Shown here one piece after another: positions 7,781 through 15,392 of a DNA stretch of 15,433 nucleotides. The stretch is from an uncultured Bacilli bacterium (GTDB taxonomy: Bacteria > Bacillota_I > Bacilli_A > RF39 > UBA660). The notes below the pieces were generated by a model. It saw only the letters and a list, made by a program, of their open reading frames with translations. It made no database searches and was not told where the DNA came from. The position numbers were made by a program, and so were the translations under genes. Numbering within the stretch: the first letter of the stretch is position 1; every line of letters begins with the position of its first letter. The stretch lies in the NCBI GenBank assembly GCA_910585915.1, contig CAJUGF010000013.1, positions 1 to 15,433 of the forward strand, in the 5' to 3' direction.

Positions 7781-9277
7781 ATGCATATAGAACAGATACT
7801 TGAGGCATTAGAGCATGAACAATATGATATTGTGGGTTCTTTTGCTACTTTAGAGCATTTAGAAACTTTATATTATGATCAAAGTAAATATATGGAAAGT
7901 GCATTGCTTTCTCTTATAAAAATGCAGACTCTTTATCATGAAGTGAATCTTACTTCAAATATGGTAATTAAGCAAAAATTAAAGGAAGAATATAATGATT
8001 ATCATTATTGTTTTTCCCAAAATAATGTAGGGATAAAAAAATTAATTGAAATGCGTCATCCTTTTTTCTTAGAACATGTCAAGGGTTTTTTTGATGAATC
8101 TTTTTTTGAAATGAGTCGTATGGAAAATGATGATTTGATTTATTTTTTGTATACACATGGATATGAAGATGTAATTTTAAAACATTTATATTCTATCAAT
8201 TTGATGGATTTACACGAATTTTTTAAGCATTCAAATATTTTAAACAAGTATTTTGATAAACGATGTGCATTACGATTGAATCGTTTTTCTTCTTTGTTTT
8301 TTAATTTGCCAAATGAAAAAAAACATCTTTTGGCTTATATAGAGTATGATTGGTATTCTATATCTCTTTCTTTACGTGATTCTTCTCAAAATGATTTCAT
8401 TAAGAGTGCTTTACAAGAAGTTTATCAAAATAATTTCCAAGGTATTTTATCCTTTTCTATTCAAGAACGTATTTTATCTTTATATGGAAATGTATCTGCA
8501 GAGATTATTTCTTTTGCTATTACTAGAACATTAGAGGAAAAGGAAGTTTTTTGGAAACAGATTGATTTTATAGCTCAAACTTATTTTGATAATCAAATTT
8601 ATCGTGCTCTTCATTTTGCTTTTATGTATCCTGATTTTCTCCCAACTTTATTATCAAATTCTTCATTTTCTTTGGAAGATTTGAGACGACAGGTTTCTTT
8701 GCTTGAAAAATCTGTTGCTTTAAATGTGCAGTCGTTATCCGATTGTATAGATAATGCCCATTATGCTATTAATAATGTAGAGGGGGTTATTCCATCTTGG
8801 CTTGGACTTGTTCAAAACGGAATCACGGAACCTCTTTTTTCTACTTCTCAGGAAGTAGTTTTGATTGATTTTGAAGGAGTGACAACGACATATCCTGTCG
8901 ATGTTTCACATATTGCTACTCTCAAACAAGCACTTGGAAAAGAACATATTATGGAAAGCACACTTTTTTATGAAGGATGTATGCAGGGAATTATTATTAT
9001 CTTAATAGAAAATGGAATGTTACAGTTTTTTCTTCCACCTACTTTAAGCCGTTTGCAAAAAGAAGAAATTGAAAGTCATCTTCGTTCTTTTGATGGAAGA
9101 AATTTGTCCTCTTTTATTACAATTGGATGTAGTTATGCATTACCAAATAGAGAGCTTGAATTTATTTCGTTAAATCAACAAGATGTAATGAATTTACAGA
9201 CTTTTCATAATTCTCTTCAGTATTTTTTGATTGATGATGAGGGAAAGTATTTGAATCGTAATGGAAAGTTATTTTAA
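7781..9277 (+). CDS. Uncharacterised 498-residue cytosolic protein
   Basis: I do not recognise this protein. It has no signal peptide or membrane helix and is rich in Phe, Tyr, His and Leu. Residues 1 to about 345 look all-helical, with repeated helix pairs such as DDLIYFLYTHGYEDVILKHL and SFAITRTLEE, suggesting a solenoid or HEAT/TPR-like scaffold. From about 345 to 498 it becomes mixed, with beta strands such as EVVLIDFEG, GIIIILIENG and SSFITIGCSY, so a second small alpha/beta domain is likely. The ATG at 7781 is preferred: it follows the predicted promoter, has a weak purine-rich ribosome site (AAAGAAAGAG, 7761-7770), and the longer frame from 7715 would start inside the terminator. It appears monocistronic or read into the Nudix gene 33 bases later. 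No function can be given. Confidence 0.75.
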   Translation: MHIEQILEALEHEQYDIVGSFATLEHLETLYYDQSKYMESALLSLIKMQTLYHEVNLTSNMVIKQKLKEEYNDYHYCFSQNNVGIKKLIEMRHPFFLEHVKGFFDESFFEMSRMENDDLIYFLYTHGYEDVILKHLYSINLMDLHEFFKHSNILNKYFDKRCALRLNRFSSLFFNLPNEKKHLLAYIEYDWYSISLSLRDSSQNDFIKSALQEVYQNNFQGILSFSIQERILSLYGNVSAEIISFAITRTLEEKEVFWKQIDFIAQTYFDNQIYRALHFAFMYPDFLPTLLSNSSFSLEDLRRQVSLLEKSVALNVQSLSDCIDNAHYAINNVEGVIPSWLGLVQNGITEPLFSTSQEVVLIDFEGVTTTYPVDVSHIATLKQALGKEHIMESTLFYEGCMQGIIIILIENGMLQFFLPPTLSRLQKEEIESHLRSFDGRNLSSFITIGCSYALPNRELEFISLNQQDVMNLQTFHNSLQYFLIDDEGKYLNRNGKLF

Positions 9278-9281
9278 TTGA

Positions 9282-9290
9282 TGGTATTAT
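9282..9290 (+). promoter_or_regulatory. Possible extended -10 promoter of the Nudix gene
   Basis: TGGTATTAT reads as TG-n followed by a TATTAT -10 box, just after the previous stop and about 20 bases before the Nudix start. No good -35 box is present, so this is a weak call. Confidence 0.3.
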
Positions 9291-9310
9291 AAATGTAGGG
9301 AAGTGAATTG

Positions 9311-9925
9311 ATGGAATATTTAGATATTTATGATGAAAATGGAAACTATTTAGGAACAGAACAAAGGGATATCGTTCATAAAAAGGCTTTGTGGCATAAA
9401 ACAGTGCATTGTTGGCTTTATGATCAATCTGGAAATGTTTTTTTTCAAATTCGAAAAGATACTGGGACTTTATATACAACTGCTTCTGGACATTTGAAAG
9501 CAGGAGAGAGTATTTCTGAAGGTTTTGCTCGGGAAATTTATGAAGAAATAGGAGTTAAAATTGATGCTTCTGACGCTGAAATGGTAGGTGTGATTCCTTT
9601 TATTATGGATAAAGAAATGAAGGATGGAAGTTATTTTCGAGATCGAGCATTTTCTAATATTTATGTAGATCTTTATGAAGGAAATTACGCTGATTTTTCC
9701 ATGGATCAGGATGAAGTAATTGGACTTGTCTTAGTGAATGCCAAAGAAGTTCTTAGTTTATTTCAAAAGGAAAGTGGGAGTGTGCGTGGCATTATTATTC
9801 ATTTAGATCATACGCAGGAAGAACGTGATATTAATTTTGCAGAGTTTTTAGTTAATCCTGGGGAAACAGCGATGTCGAAATATGGAGAAATTTTAAAGAA
9901 AGTCATATCTTTAACTAGTAAGTGA
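9311..9925 (+). CDS. Nudix hydrolase (isopentenyl-diphosphate-isomerase-like branch)
   Basis: Nudix enzymes cleave nucleoside diphosphates linked to another group, or related pyrophosphates, using Mg2+ held by the Nudix box. The full box is present at residues 60-82 (204-residue numbering): G-x5-E-x7-R-E-x2-E-E-x-G-V, as GHLKAGESISEGFAREIYEE then IGV. The N-terminus EYLDIYDENGNYLGTEQR and HKTVHCWLYD is typical of the IDI/YfcD-like Nudix group common in Bacillota, whose substrate is usually unknown. It could be a housecleaning enzyme; true IDI activity is not implied. ATG 9311 is chosen with AGGGAAGTG at 9297-9305; TTG at 9308 would add one residue. Its stop overlaps the next gene by 4 bases, so the two are translationally coupled. 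Confidence 0.88.
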   Translation: MEYLDIYDENGNYLGTEQRDIVHKKALWHKTVHCWLYDQSGNVFFQIRKDTGTLYTTASGHLKAGESISEGFAREIYEEIGVKIDASDAEMVGVIPFIMDKEMKDGSYFRDRAFSNIYVDLYEGNYADFSMDQDEVIGLVLVNAKEVLSLFQKESGSVRGIIIHLDHTQEERDINFAEFLVNPGETAMSKYGEILKKVISLTSK

Positions 9926-10338
9926 GTAAGGTTTGTTTTGTAGGGATAACTGATAAAATTGGTATGAAGCCGTTTGATCCTTCCACAAAGTCAGGTATAA
10001 TTATTGATCAAATTATCTCTCAACTTGATTTTGATTGTGACAAAATAAATTATGTATCATTTTCACCGTTGTCTGAGAATGGAAAACTTCGATATCCAAC
10101 CAAGAACGAATTATCAAACTCTTTTGTTTCTTTTCAAGAACGTATTTTACAAATTCAACCAGATTTATTGGTGGTTTGTGGCAAAATGATTGCTAAAGAA
10201 TTACAAAAACATAATTTTTATCAAGATAAGGTTTTGATAATTTATCATCCTTCTTATGTTTATGTTTATAAGAGAAATCATATTGATTCTTATGTCCAAG
10301 AAGTTGTGAAACAAATAAAAGAGATTATTCTTTTATGA
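9922..10338 (+). CDS. Uracil-DNA glycosylase-like family protein
   Basis: This 138-residue protein resembles the small uracil-DNA glycosylase superfamily members that excise uracil or related damaged bases from DNA. The evidence is a hydrophobic strand with glycine (VCFVGITDKIG) followed by KPFDPSTKSGIIID, then NYVSFSPLSENGKLRYPT, a strand PDLLVVCGK and the HPSYV motif at 109-113, which fits motif B (HPS) of the superfamily. The canonical motif A of families 1 or 4 is not seen, so catalysis is uncertain, and the chain is shorter than a typical enzyme of about 200 residues. The start is GTG 9922, sharing the sequence GTGA with the Nudix stop; no separate ribosome site is needed or seen. Its 3' end overlaps the convergent gene by 14 bases. 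Confidence 0.7.
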   Translation: MSKVCFVGITDKIGMKPFDPSTKSGIIIDQIISQLDFDCDKINYVSFSPLSENGKLRYPTKNELSNSFVSFQERILQIQPDLLVVCGKMIAKELQKHNFYQDKVLIIYHPSYVYVYKRNHIDSYVQEVVKQIKEIILL

Positions 10339-10349
10339 GTAATCTCTTT
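10318..10349. terminator. Bidirectional terminator hairpin within overlapping gene ends
   Basis: Arms 10318-10330 (AAAGAGATTATTC) and 10337-10349 (GAGTAATCTCTTT) form a 13-bp stem with one G-T wobble and a TTTTAT loop. On the minus strand it is followed by TTTTATTTGTTT, a fair U-tract. On the plus strand the tail is weaker (CTCTTTGAATTTTG). Both stop codons (10325-10327 minus, 10336-10338 plus) lie inside it. Confidence 0.65.
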
Positions 10350-11965
10350 GAATTTTGTAGACTGTTAATTAATTCATCTTTTTCAAATTCAAATAGTTGA
10401 CAATGATAGAGAATAGCATTTTGTATATTTTCCTTTTTGTTTTCATTGCTTTTATTTAACATTTTGAAGTATCTTAAAACTTTTAAACGAGAAATAATCA
10501 TTCCATTAATATTATAGCGAAGAGCATCTAATTTATAATAAGAATCTAGAAAAATAATTTCTGCTTCTTTCTCTATTTCTGTTATGTCATAGGGATTTTC
10601 TTTTTGCATTAAATCATTTATTTCTGGGGTTAGATAAGATGGAAACAGGTTTGCTATTGTTAAATTTTGTTCTCTATTTTCTATTTCATAATCTTTTTGA
10701 TCAAAGTAAGACAAGTTATGAAAAGGAATATTAGATAGACCATATCTTATTATTAAATTTACTATTTGTTCGAATTTTTGTGGTATGGCTAGGAGCAGAT
10801 TATTATTCCAGAAAAAAGAAAATGGCAAATTTTTTTCAATTATTGTATTTTTATTTTTTTTATAGTATCCATAATATGGAACAAATAAAATTTCTGGATT
10901 CATTATTAAAAAATTATGAGATAATCTTTTTTCATTAATTTCTTCTTTTATGGATTTCAATACTTCTTCACTTGTTTGAATTAAAATATCTTTAAATAAG
11001 GGATGAGTGACTGTGATGAATTGAAATTCTTTTTCTTTTAATAGTTTTAATATTTTTTCTAAAATATGATATGTTGTATTATTTTTAATTTTCGCTTGAA
11101 TTTCATTGTCTAACTGAGTTATGTTATATCCTTGGTTTAAGAATAAATTGATCCATTCATTGTTTAGTTTTTCTTTTAGTAGTTGTAATTCATGTTTTTT
11201 TTGTTTTAAAATGGTTTCGTTATGTTTGGTGAGAAGTAGCCAATAGTATTGTTTATTTTCATCATTAGACCATAATTTTTTGTCACTTTCTTGGAAATTA
11301 TAAAAAGCATTAGGCAGGTTGGTCATTTGATTTTCTATTCTATTTTTGTCTTTTATGATTAGTTTTTCTTTTTTGTTTTCTTTTTCTAGTTCAGAATTTA
11401 GCTTATCTATTCTTTTTTGAAATGGTTTTATAAATTTTAGTGAGGTAGAAAGGTGTGTTTGATAATTTAGAAATGATTCACCGTTTTCTAATTCACTTTT
11501 ATCCATTTTTTGCAGGATATATAGTAATGCATCTGGAAATTCAATTCTATTTATATTTGTTTCTAATAATTTTGTCAGATCGACAATGGCATTATTTATT
11601 TCTAGATTGTTTTCTTGTACTAAAAAAATACAGAGTTTACCAATGGAATAAACACGTTTTATTAAACGAAAATGTCCTTTTGACTTGATGCTTTTTTTAA
11701 TTTCTTTAATTATTTGCAACTTATTTTGTTTTTTTAATATTTTTAATGTTTGCAAAAGTTTTATTTGATCACTTTCTGATACTGCTTTAAAAAAGTTTTG
11801 GATTTTTGTTTCTTCTAAAATATTTATATTAATATTGTTTATTTTACTAAGTGTAATCAGATACTCACCAAGTGTACTTTGATTGGTTTTAGTTGTCCAA
11901 TTGTTTATTTGTTGTTCTAAGTATAATATTTCACTTTCATAGGCTTCTTTTAAGTGATGATTCAT
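10325..11965 (-). CDS. Uncharacterised 546-residue helical protein, second gene of a pair
   Basis: I do not recognise this protein. It is very rich in Lys, Asn, Ile, Leu and Glu, has no signal peptide or membrane helix, and is predicted mostly helical. Coiled-coil-like stretches lie at about 179-212 and 250-272, with many charged heptads. The region about 310-420 looks more globular, with strands such as FQFITVTHP, FLIMNPEILFVPYYGYY and NNLLLAIPQKFE. The C-terminal 460-546 is again helical. It begins 29 bases before the upstream gene ends (ATG at 11963-11965, with AAAGGAGAG just upstream), so the two are one operon and may form a complex. The last codons form half of a terminator hairpin. No catalytic motif is visible. 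Confidence 0.75.
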   Translation of the reverse strand: MNHHLKEAYESEILYLEQQINNWTTKTNQSTLGEYLITLSKINNININILEETKIQNFFKAVSESDQIKLLQTLKILKKQNKLQIIKEIKKSIKSKGHFRLIKRVYSIGKLCIFLVQENNLEINNAIVDLTKLLETNINRIEFPDALLYILQKMDKSELENGESFLNYQTHLSTSLKFIKPFQKRIDKLNSELEKENKKEKLIIKDKNRIENQMTNLPNAFYNFQESDKKLWSNDENKQYYWLLLTKHNETILKQKKHELQLLKEKLNNEWINLFLNQGYNITQLDNEIQAKIKNNTTYHILEKILKLLKEKEFQFITVTHPLFKDILIQTSEEVLKSIKEEINEKRLSHNFLIMNPEILFVPYYGYYKKNKNTIIEKNLPFSFFWNNNLLLAIPQKFEQIVNLIIRYGLSNIPFHNLSYFDQKDYEIENREQNLTIANLFPSYLTPEINDLMQKENPYDITEIEKEAEIIFLDSYYKLDALRYNINGMIISRLKVLRYFKMLNKSNENKKENIQNAILYHCQLFEFEKDELINSLQNSKRLLIKE

Positions 11966-12878
11966 CCTTTTTCTCTCCTTTCTTTATAAGGGTGTAAATT
12001 TGTTCTAATATTTGGTTTTGTTGGATTATAAATTCTGGATTTTCTATTAAACTTTGGTATATGTTCTTTGCATTTTTGCATATTTTCTCTAATCGATTTA
12101 GTTCTTCTCTATAATATTTGCTAGAATAAAAGTCTTTTTGAAGGCCAGAAAGAATTAAATAATGATTGGCATTAATTCCTATAAAATAAATTCTTGCAAA
12201 TTTAGAACTTACTTGAGAAAAATTTTTACCAACTAAATTTTTATATCCTTTCCATGTGCCGTTTTGTATGGATTGTAGAAGAAGATAAAAATCTGGATAA
12301 TAAAGAGGTGAAATTTCTTTTTCTAAGTTTTCAAGAATATTTATTCTATTTCCATGACTAAAAAAAATTAATTGATTTTTGGGAATATTTCTTTTTTCTT
12401 TACTCTGTTGTTTTATTGTTGGGATATATTGCTTTACGATTTCTATTTTTTGGAGTATTTGTTTTATTTCTTCTTTATAAATTTCTTTTTCTTCAAGATC
12501 TTGAGTATTCATTGAAAGATTATTTAATAAAAGGGCTTCATGATATAAGGAAGTAGTCATTTCTTCTTTTGTTTTTTGAATTAGTGTACCGCTATTTTCT
12601 AAAATTTCTAAGATTTTTTCTTTGGTATATGGTATGTTAATCTTTTTTTTAATAGGGGTAACTTCTATTTTATTATGATCAAAACTATGATGTTGTGGTT
12701 CTTTCTTTTTGGCAATATTTAACCAAGCTTTATACTGTTCTAGTTCTCGTTGTATTTCTTGAAATGCAGTTCTTTGCATATTATAATAATTTTGTAATGT
12801 TGTGCTATTTGGTAAGTTTGTTTGTTTTTTTGATGAAGATAGTGAATTAAGTCTTTCTTTGATTGTTTGATAACTCAT
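11937..12878 (-). CDS. Uncharacterised 313-residue protein with possible RelE/HigB-like C-terminal domain
   Basis: This is the first gene of a minus-strand pair. Residues 1-165 are helical and Lys/Glu/Gln-rich with no recognised domain. The part at about 170-275 reads LIFFSHGNRINILENLEKEI, then LLLQSIQNGTWKGYKNLVGK, then RIYFIGINANHYLILSG and LQKDFYSSKYYREELNRLEK. The order (helix pair with a ring of Leu, K-x-L, then RIYF strand, HYLIL strand, K-x-F, and a last helix) resembles the RelE/ParE/HigB toxin fold. The resemblance is by eye only, and the usual small-toxin architecture (about 100 residues next to an antitoxin) is absent. A strong ribosome site AAAGGAG (complement of 12886-12892) lies 7 bases before the ATG. 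Role unknown; toxin activity is not claimed. Confidence 0.7.
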   Translation of the reverse strand: MSYQTIKERLNSLSSSKKQTNLPNSTTLQNYYNMQRTAFQEIQRELEQYKAWLNIAKKKEPQHHSFDHNKIEVTPIKKKINIPYTKEKILEILENSGTLIQKTKEEMTTSLYHEALLLNNLSMNTQDLEEKEIYKEEIKQILQKIEIVKQYIPTIKQQSKEKRNIPKNQLIFFSHGNRINILENLEKEISPLYYPDFYLLLQSIQNGTWKGYKNLVGKNFSQVSSKFARIYFIGINANHYLILSGLQKDFYSSKYYREELNRLEKICKNAKNIYQSLIENPEFIIQQNQILEQIYTLIKKGEKKDESSLKRSL

Positions 12879-12909
12879 AAAGAAACTCCTTTCGAAAGTA
12901 AAAAAGTAG

Positions 12910-12942
12910 TGTTATCATAGCATAAAATGTTTGGTGCAACAA
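12910..12942. promoter_or_regulatory. Divergent promoter with overlapping -10 elements on both strands
   Basis: The 13-base site TGTTATCATAGCA (12910-12922) reads TG-T-TATCAT on the plus strand and TG-C-TATGAT on the minus strand, so both strands carry an extended -10 box, and these overlap at 12914-12918. For the minus gene a TTGTTG (complement of 12937-12942) lies 17 bases upstream. No good plus -35 is seen. It lies in the 75-base gap between the divergent helical-pair and U32 genes, correctly placed for both. Confidence 0.5.
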
Positions 12943-12953
12943 GGAGGTATTTT

Positions 12954-15191
12954 ATGAAGGAACTTTTAAGCCCTGCAGGAAGTATGGAAGCTTTAAAAAT
13001 GGCTATTATGGGTGGAGCTGATGCTGTTTATGTTGGGGGAAAACGATTTGGAGCTCGTGCTTTTGCTACTAATTTTTCTGATGAAGAAATGAAAGAAGCT
13101 ATTTTTTTGTGTCATTTACATGGTGTTTCCCTTTATGTTACGATTAATACAATGATTTATGAATCGGAAATTTTTGATGTTCTTTCTTATATTTCTTTTT
13201 TATATAAAAATCATATTGATGCAATTATTCTTTCTGATGTTGGTCTTATGAAATTATGTCATGAATGTTTTCCTGATTTAGAACTTCATGCTTCGACTCA
13301 AACTCATATTCATAATGTGGAACAAATTGCTATGTTAAAGAAGCTTGGCGTAAAAAGAGTAGTACTTGCAAGAGAATTATCTTTGGAAGAAATTAAACGC
13401 TTTCCTAAAGATATGGATCTGGAAGTTTTTATTCATGGAGCTCTTTGCATTAGTTATTCGGGTCAGTGTCTTTTTTCTTCTTTACTTTTGGGACGAAGTG
13501 GCAATCGAGGGGAATGTGCGCAAATATGTCGTTTGCCTTTTTCACTTCTTCAAGATGGAAATGTTATGGATACGAAAGGTCAGTATTTACTTTCTACTAG
13601 AGATCTTAATACTAGCAAGAGATTCTTTGCTCTGTTAGATTCTAATATTAAAAGTTTTAAGATAGAGGGACGGATGAAGAGCCCTTCTTATGTTTATTAT
13701 ACGACAAAGATGTATCGTAATTTGATGGATCAATATGAATTAGATGGAACTTGCAAAGTATCAGATGAACAATGGAAAAATGTTTCTGTGTTATTTGGAC
13801 GTAAATTTACTGAAGGAAAGATATTTCATGCAAAAGATACTGAATTTATGAATCAAATTACAAGTAATCATCAAGGAATTTTTTTGGGGAAAGTTTTGGA
13901 AGTCACGAAACATAAGATTAAAATTCAGTTGGAAGAAGATCTTCATCAAGGTGATGGTATTCGATTTTTGCCATCAGATCAGGGAATGATTGTTAATTTC
14001 CTTTATGACTCTAAACAAAAACTTGTTTCTTCTGCTCAGAAAGGAGAAATCGTTTTTGTAGATAATAAGTGGGATTATTCCTCTTTTAAAACTGTTCGTA
14101 AAACTCTTGATTTTTGTTTGGAACAAAGTATTTCTAAAAGTGAAATGCCAAAAATTCCAATTACGATGGATGTTTCAATTACTTTAGCGCACGGTTTTTC
14201 TCTTAAGATTAACGATGGTGAACATTGTGTTGAGCATACAGAACCAATTGTTTTTGAAGCAAAAACTGCTCCTATTTCTAGAGAAAAAGTAGTTGAACTT
14301 TTAGGACGGCTGGGCAGCACTCCTTTTGTTATTCAAGATTTTAATATTGAAATGGAGGATCATTTATTTATTTCGGTTCGAGATTTGAATGAATTTCGAA
14401 GACGTTGTGTGGATGAATTAATTCAAAAAAGAGTGGAACGGGGTAAGGTTAGAGAATATTCTGAGAAACATGAAATGTCTATTTATTCTAGTTCTTTGCA
14501 TGTGAGTGCTACTGCAATGAATGAAAGTCAAGTGGAGAAGTTATTATCTTTGAATGTTAATGATATTTATGTTAGTGACTATTCTTTATATCAAAAGTAT
14601 CAGCAGAATAATGTAGGATTTCGGTTTCAACGTGTAGAACATCAAATTAATAGAAAAGATGTATCTAAAGCAATGATTGGAGAACTTGGGAATCTTAGTG
14701 TTTGTGATCAATCATCATGTTGTATTGATTATTTTCTTAATGTGGCGAATCATGCTAGTGTGGATTATTTTTCTAGTCTTGGTGTCAAGCGTATTTGTCT
14801 TTCTCCAGAGTTATCAAAAGAAGAAATTAATAATATTCTCAAACAATTTCCTAATGGAAATCCATGTGAAGTTCTTGTCTATGGCCGATTAGAAGCAATG
14901 GTTTTAAATCATTGTATTCTTCGAACAAATGTCAATCAGGATAAAATTTGTAAAGTGTGTAAAGATGGGCATTCATATGCTTTAAAAGATCGGAAAGGGG
15001 CGATTTATCCTATGGTGATGGATGAGAATCATTGTACACATGTTTATTTTCATTCTGTCCATAATTTACTTGACGAAGTTGCCAATTATTATGTCAAGGG
15101 TATTCGCAGTTTCCGTTTTGATTTTTTTGATGAGACACCAAAAGAAATTGAACAAATTCTTTTGAGCTTTTTTGAACATTTACAAGTATAA
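12954..15191 (+). CDS. U32 family protein (RlhA-like, 'peptidase U32' with C-terminal Cys cluster)
   Basis: The family includes RlhA, which with iron-sulfur help hydroxylates 23S rRNA (C2501 in E. coli), and UbiU/UbiV; protease activity is doubtful for most members. The protein has 745 residues from ATG 12954. The N-terminal barrel starts KELLSPAGSMEALKMAIMGG and carries the family signature E-x-F-x2-G-A-L-C-x4-G-x-C at 157-172, with further Cys at 188 and 192, fitting an Fe-S site. KIEGRMKSPSY follows near 236. A second Cys cluster near the C-terminus (NHC, C-K-V-C, then Y-A-L-K-D-R and HC) is typical of the long RlhA-type branch with a DUF3656 region. AAGGAGG at 12941-12947 sets the start; the frame also opens at 12927 without such a site. 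Family firm, rRNA role inferred. Confidence 0.9.
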   Translation: MKELLSPAGSMEALKMAIMGGADAVYVGGKRFGARAFATNFSDEEMKEAIFLCHLHGVSLYVTINTMIYESEIFDVLSYISFLYKNHIDAIILSDVGLMKLCHECFPDLELHASTQTHIHNVEQIAMLKKLGVKRVVLARELSLEEIKRFPKDMDLEVFIHGALCISYSGQCLFSSLLLGRSGNRGECAQICRLPFSLLQDGNVMDTKGQYLLSTRDLNTSKRFFALLDSNIKSFKIEGRMKSPSYVYYTTKMYRNLMDQYELDGTCKVSDEQWKNVSVLFGRKFTEGKIFHAKDTEFMNQITSNHQGIFLGKVLEVTKHKIKIQLEEDLHQGDGIRFLPSDQGMIVNFLYDSKQKLVSSAQKGEIVFVDNKWDYSSFKTVRKTLDFCLEQSISKSEMPKIPITMDVSITLAHGFSLKINDGEHCVEHTEPIVFEAKTAPISREKVVELLGRLGSTPFVIQDFNIEMEDHLFISVRDLNEFRRRCVDELIQKRVERGKVREYSEKHEMSIYSSSLHVSATAMNESQVEKLLSLNVNDIYVSDYSLYQKYQQNNVGFRFQRVEHQINRKDVSKAMIGELGNLSVCDQSSCCIDYFLNVANHASVDYFSSLGVKRICLSPELSKEEINNILKQFPNGNPCEVLVYGRLEAMVLNHCILRTNVNQDKICKVCKDGHSYALKDRKGAIYPMVMDENHCTHVYFHSVHNLLDEVANYYVKGIRSFRFDFFDETPKEIEQILLSFFEHLQV

Positions 15192-15196
15192 AATGT

Positions 15197-15241
15197 TAAT
15201 TGTGTGTCAATTATAAAAAAGAAGTGTATACTTCTTTTTTT
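15197..15241 (+). terminator. Terminator after the U32 gene
   Basis: AAAAAAGAAGT (15215-15225) pairs with ACTTCTTTTTT (15230-15240) around GTAT, and the last arm is itself the T-run. A small AT-rich hairpin, TAATTG/CAATTA (15197-15213, loop TGTGT), precedes it. The GC-poor stem depends on length. Confidence 0.6.
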
Positions 15242-15245
15242 GTTT

Positions 15246-15254
15246 TGCTATAAT
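15246..15254 (+). promoter_or_regulatory. Extended -10 promoter of the deoD gene
   Basis: TGCTATAAT gives a perfect TATAAT (15249-15254) with an upstream TG. The -35 region lies in the terminator and is poor. Transcription would start near 15261, just before the ribosome site AGGGAGG (15261-15267). Confidence 0.6.
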
Positions 15255-15274
15255 TATTCTAGGGAGGGATGAGA

Positions 15275-15392
15275 ATGAAGCCACCTGTTGTGATGGAACA
15301 TATTAAATCAGCTCATATTGATTGTACTAAGGATGAAATTGCTCCAACTGTGATTATGCCTGGAGATCCCTTAAGAGCAAAGTACATTGCTG
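15275..15392 (+). CDS. deoD: Purine nucleoside phosphorylase DeoD, N-terminal part (cut by contig end)
   Basis: The enzyme splits purine nucleosides with phosphate into free base and ribose-1-phosphate for purine salvage. About 39 genuine residues are present. MEHIKSAH then IAPTVIMPGDPLRAKYIAE matches the conserved N-terminus of the hexameric DeoD type, including the glycine and arginine of the phosphate-binding segment GDPLRAK. AGGGAGG at 15261-15267 is 7 bases before ATG 15275. From base 15393 the sequence matches an Illumina adapter, and the frame happens to stay open to the window end, giving a false tail IGRAHVRTPVTGE. That tail should not be annotated as protein. It has its own promoter after the U32 terminator. 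Confidence 0.85.

Noticed and set aside
9162..9479. Minus-strand open frame across the junction of the 498-residue and Nudix genes
   Set aside because: It covers the coding sequence of two supported genes and its His/Phe-rich translation looks non-biological.
11455..11688. Plus-strand open frame inside the 546-residue minus-strand gene
   Set aside because: Low-complexity antisense shadow; the minus frame is far longer with a good ribosome site.
12927..12953. Nine-residue N-terminal extension of the U32 protein
   Set aside because: The AAGGAGG ribosome site lies inside this extension, so translation starts at 12954, where the conserved family sequence KELLSPAGS begins.
14075..14320. Open frame on the minus strand inside the U32 gene
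   Set aside because: Antisense shadow of a conserved coding region; no ribosome site or family resemblance.
15197..15254. Riboswitch or attenuator ahead of deoD
   Set aside because: The hairpins lie upstream of the predicted transcription start and fit a terminator of the U32 gene; the leader is too short for a purine riboswitch.
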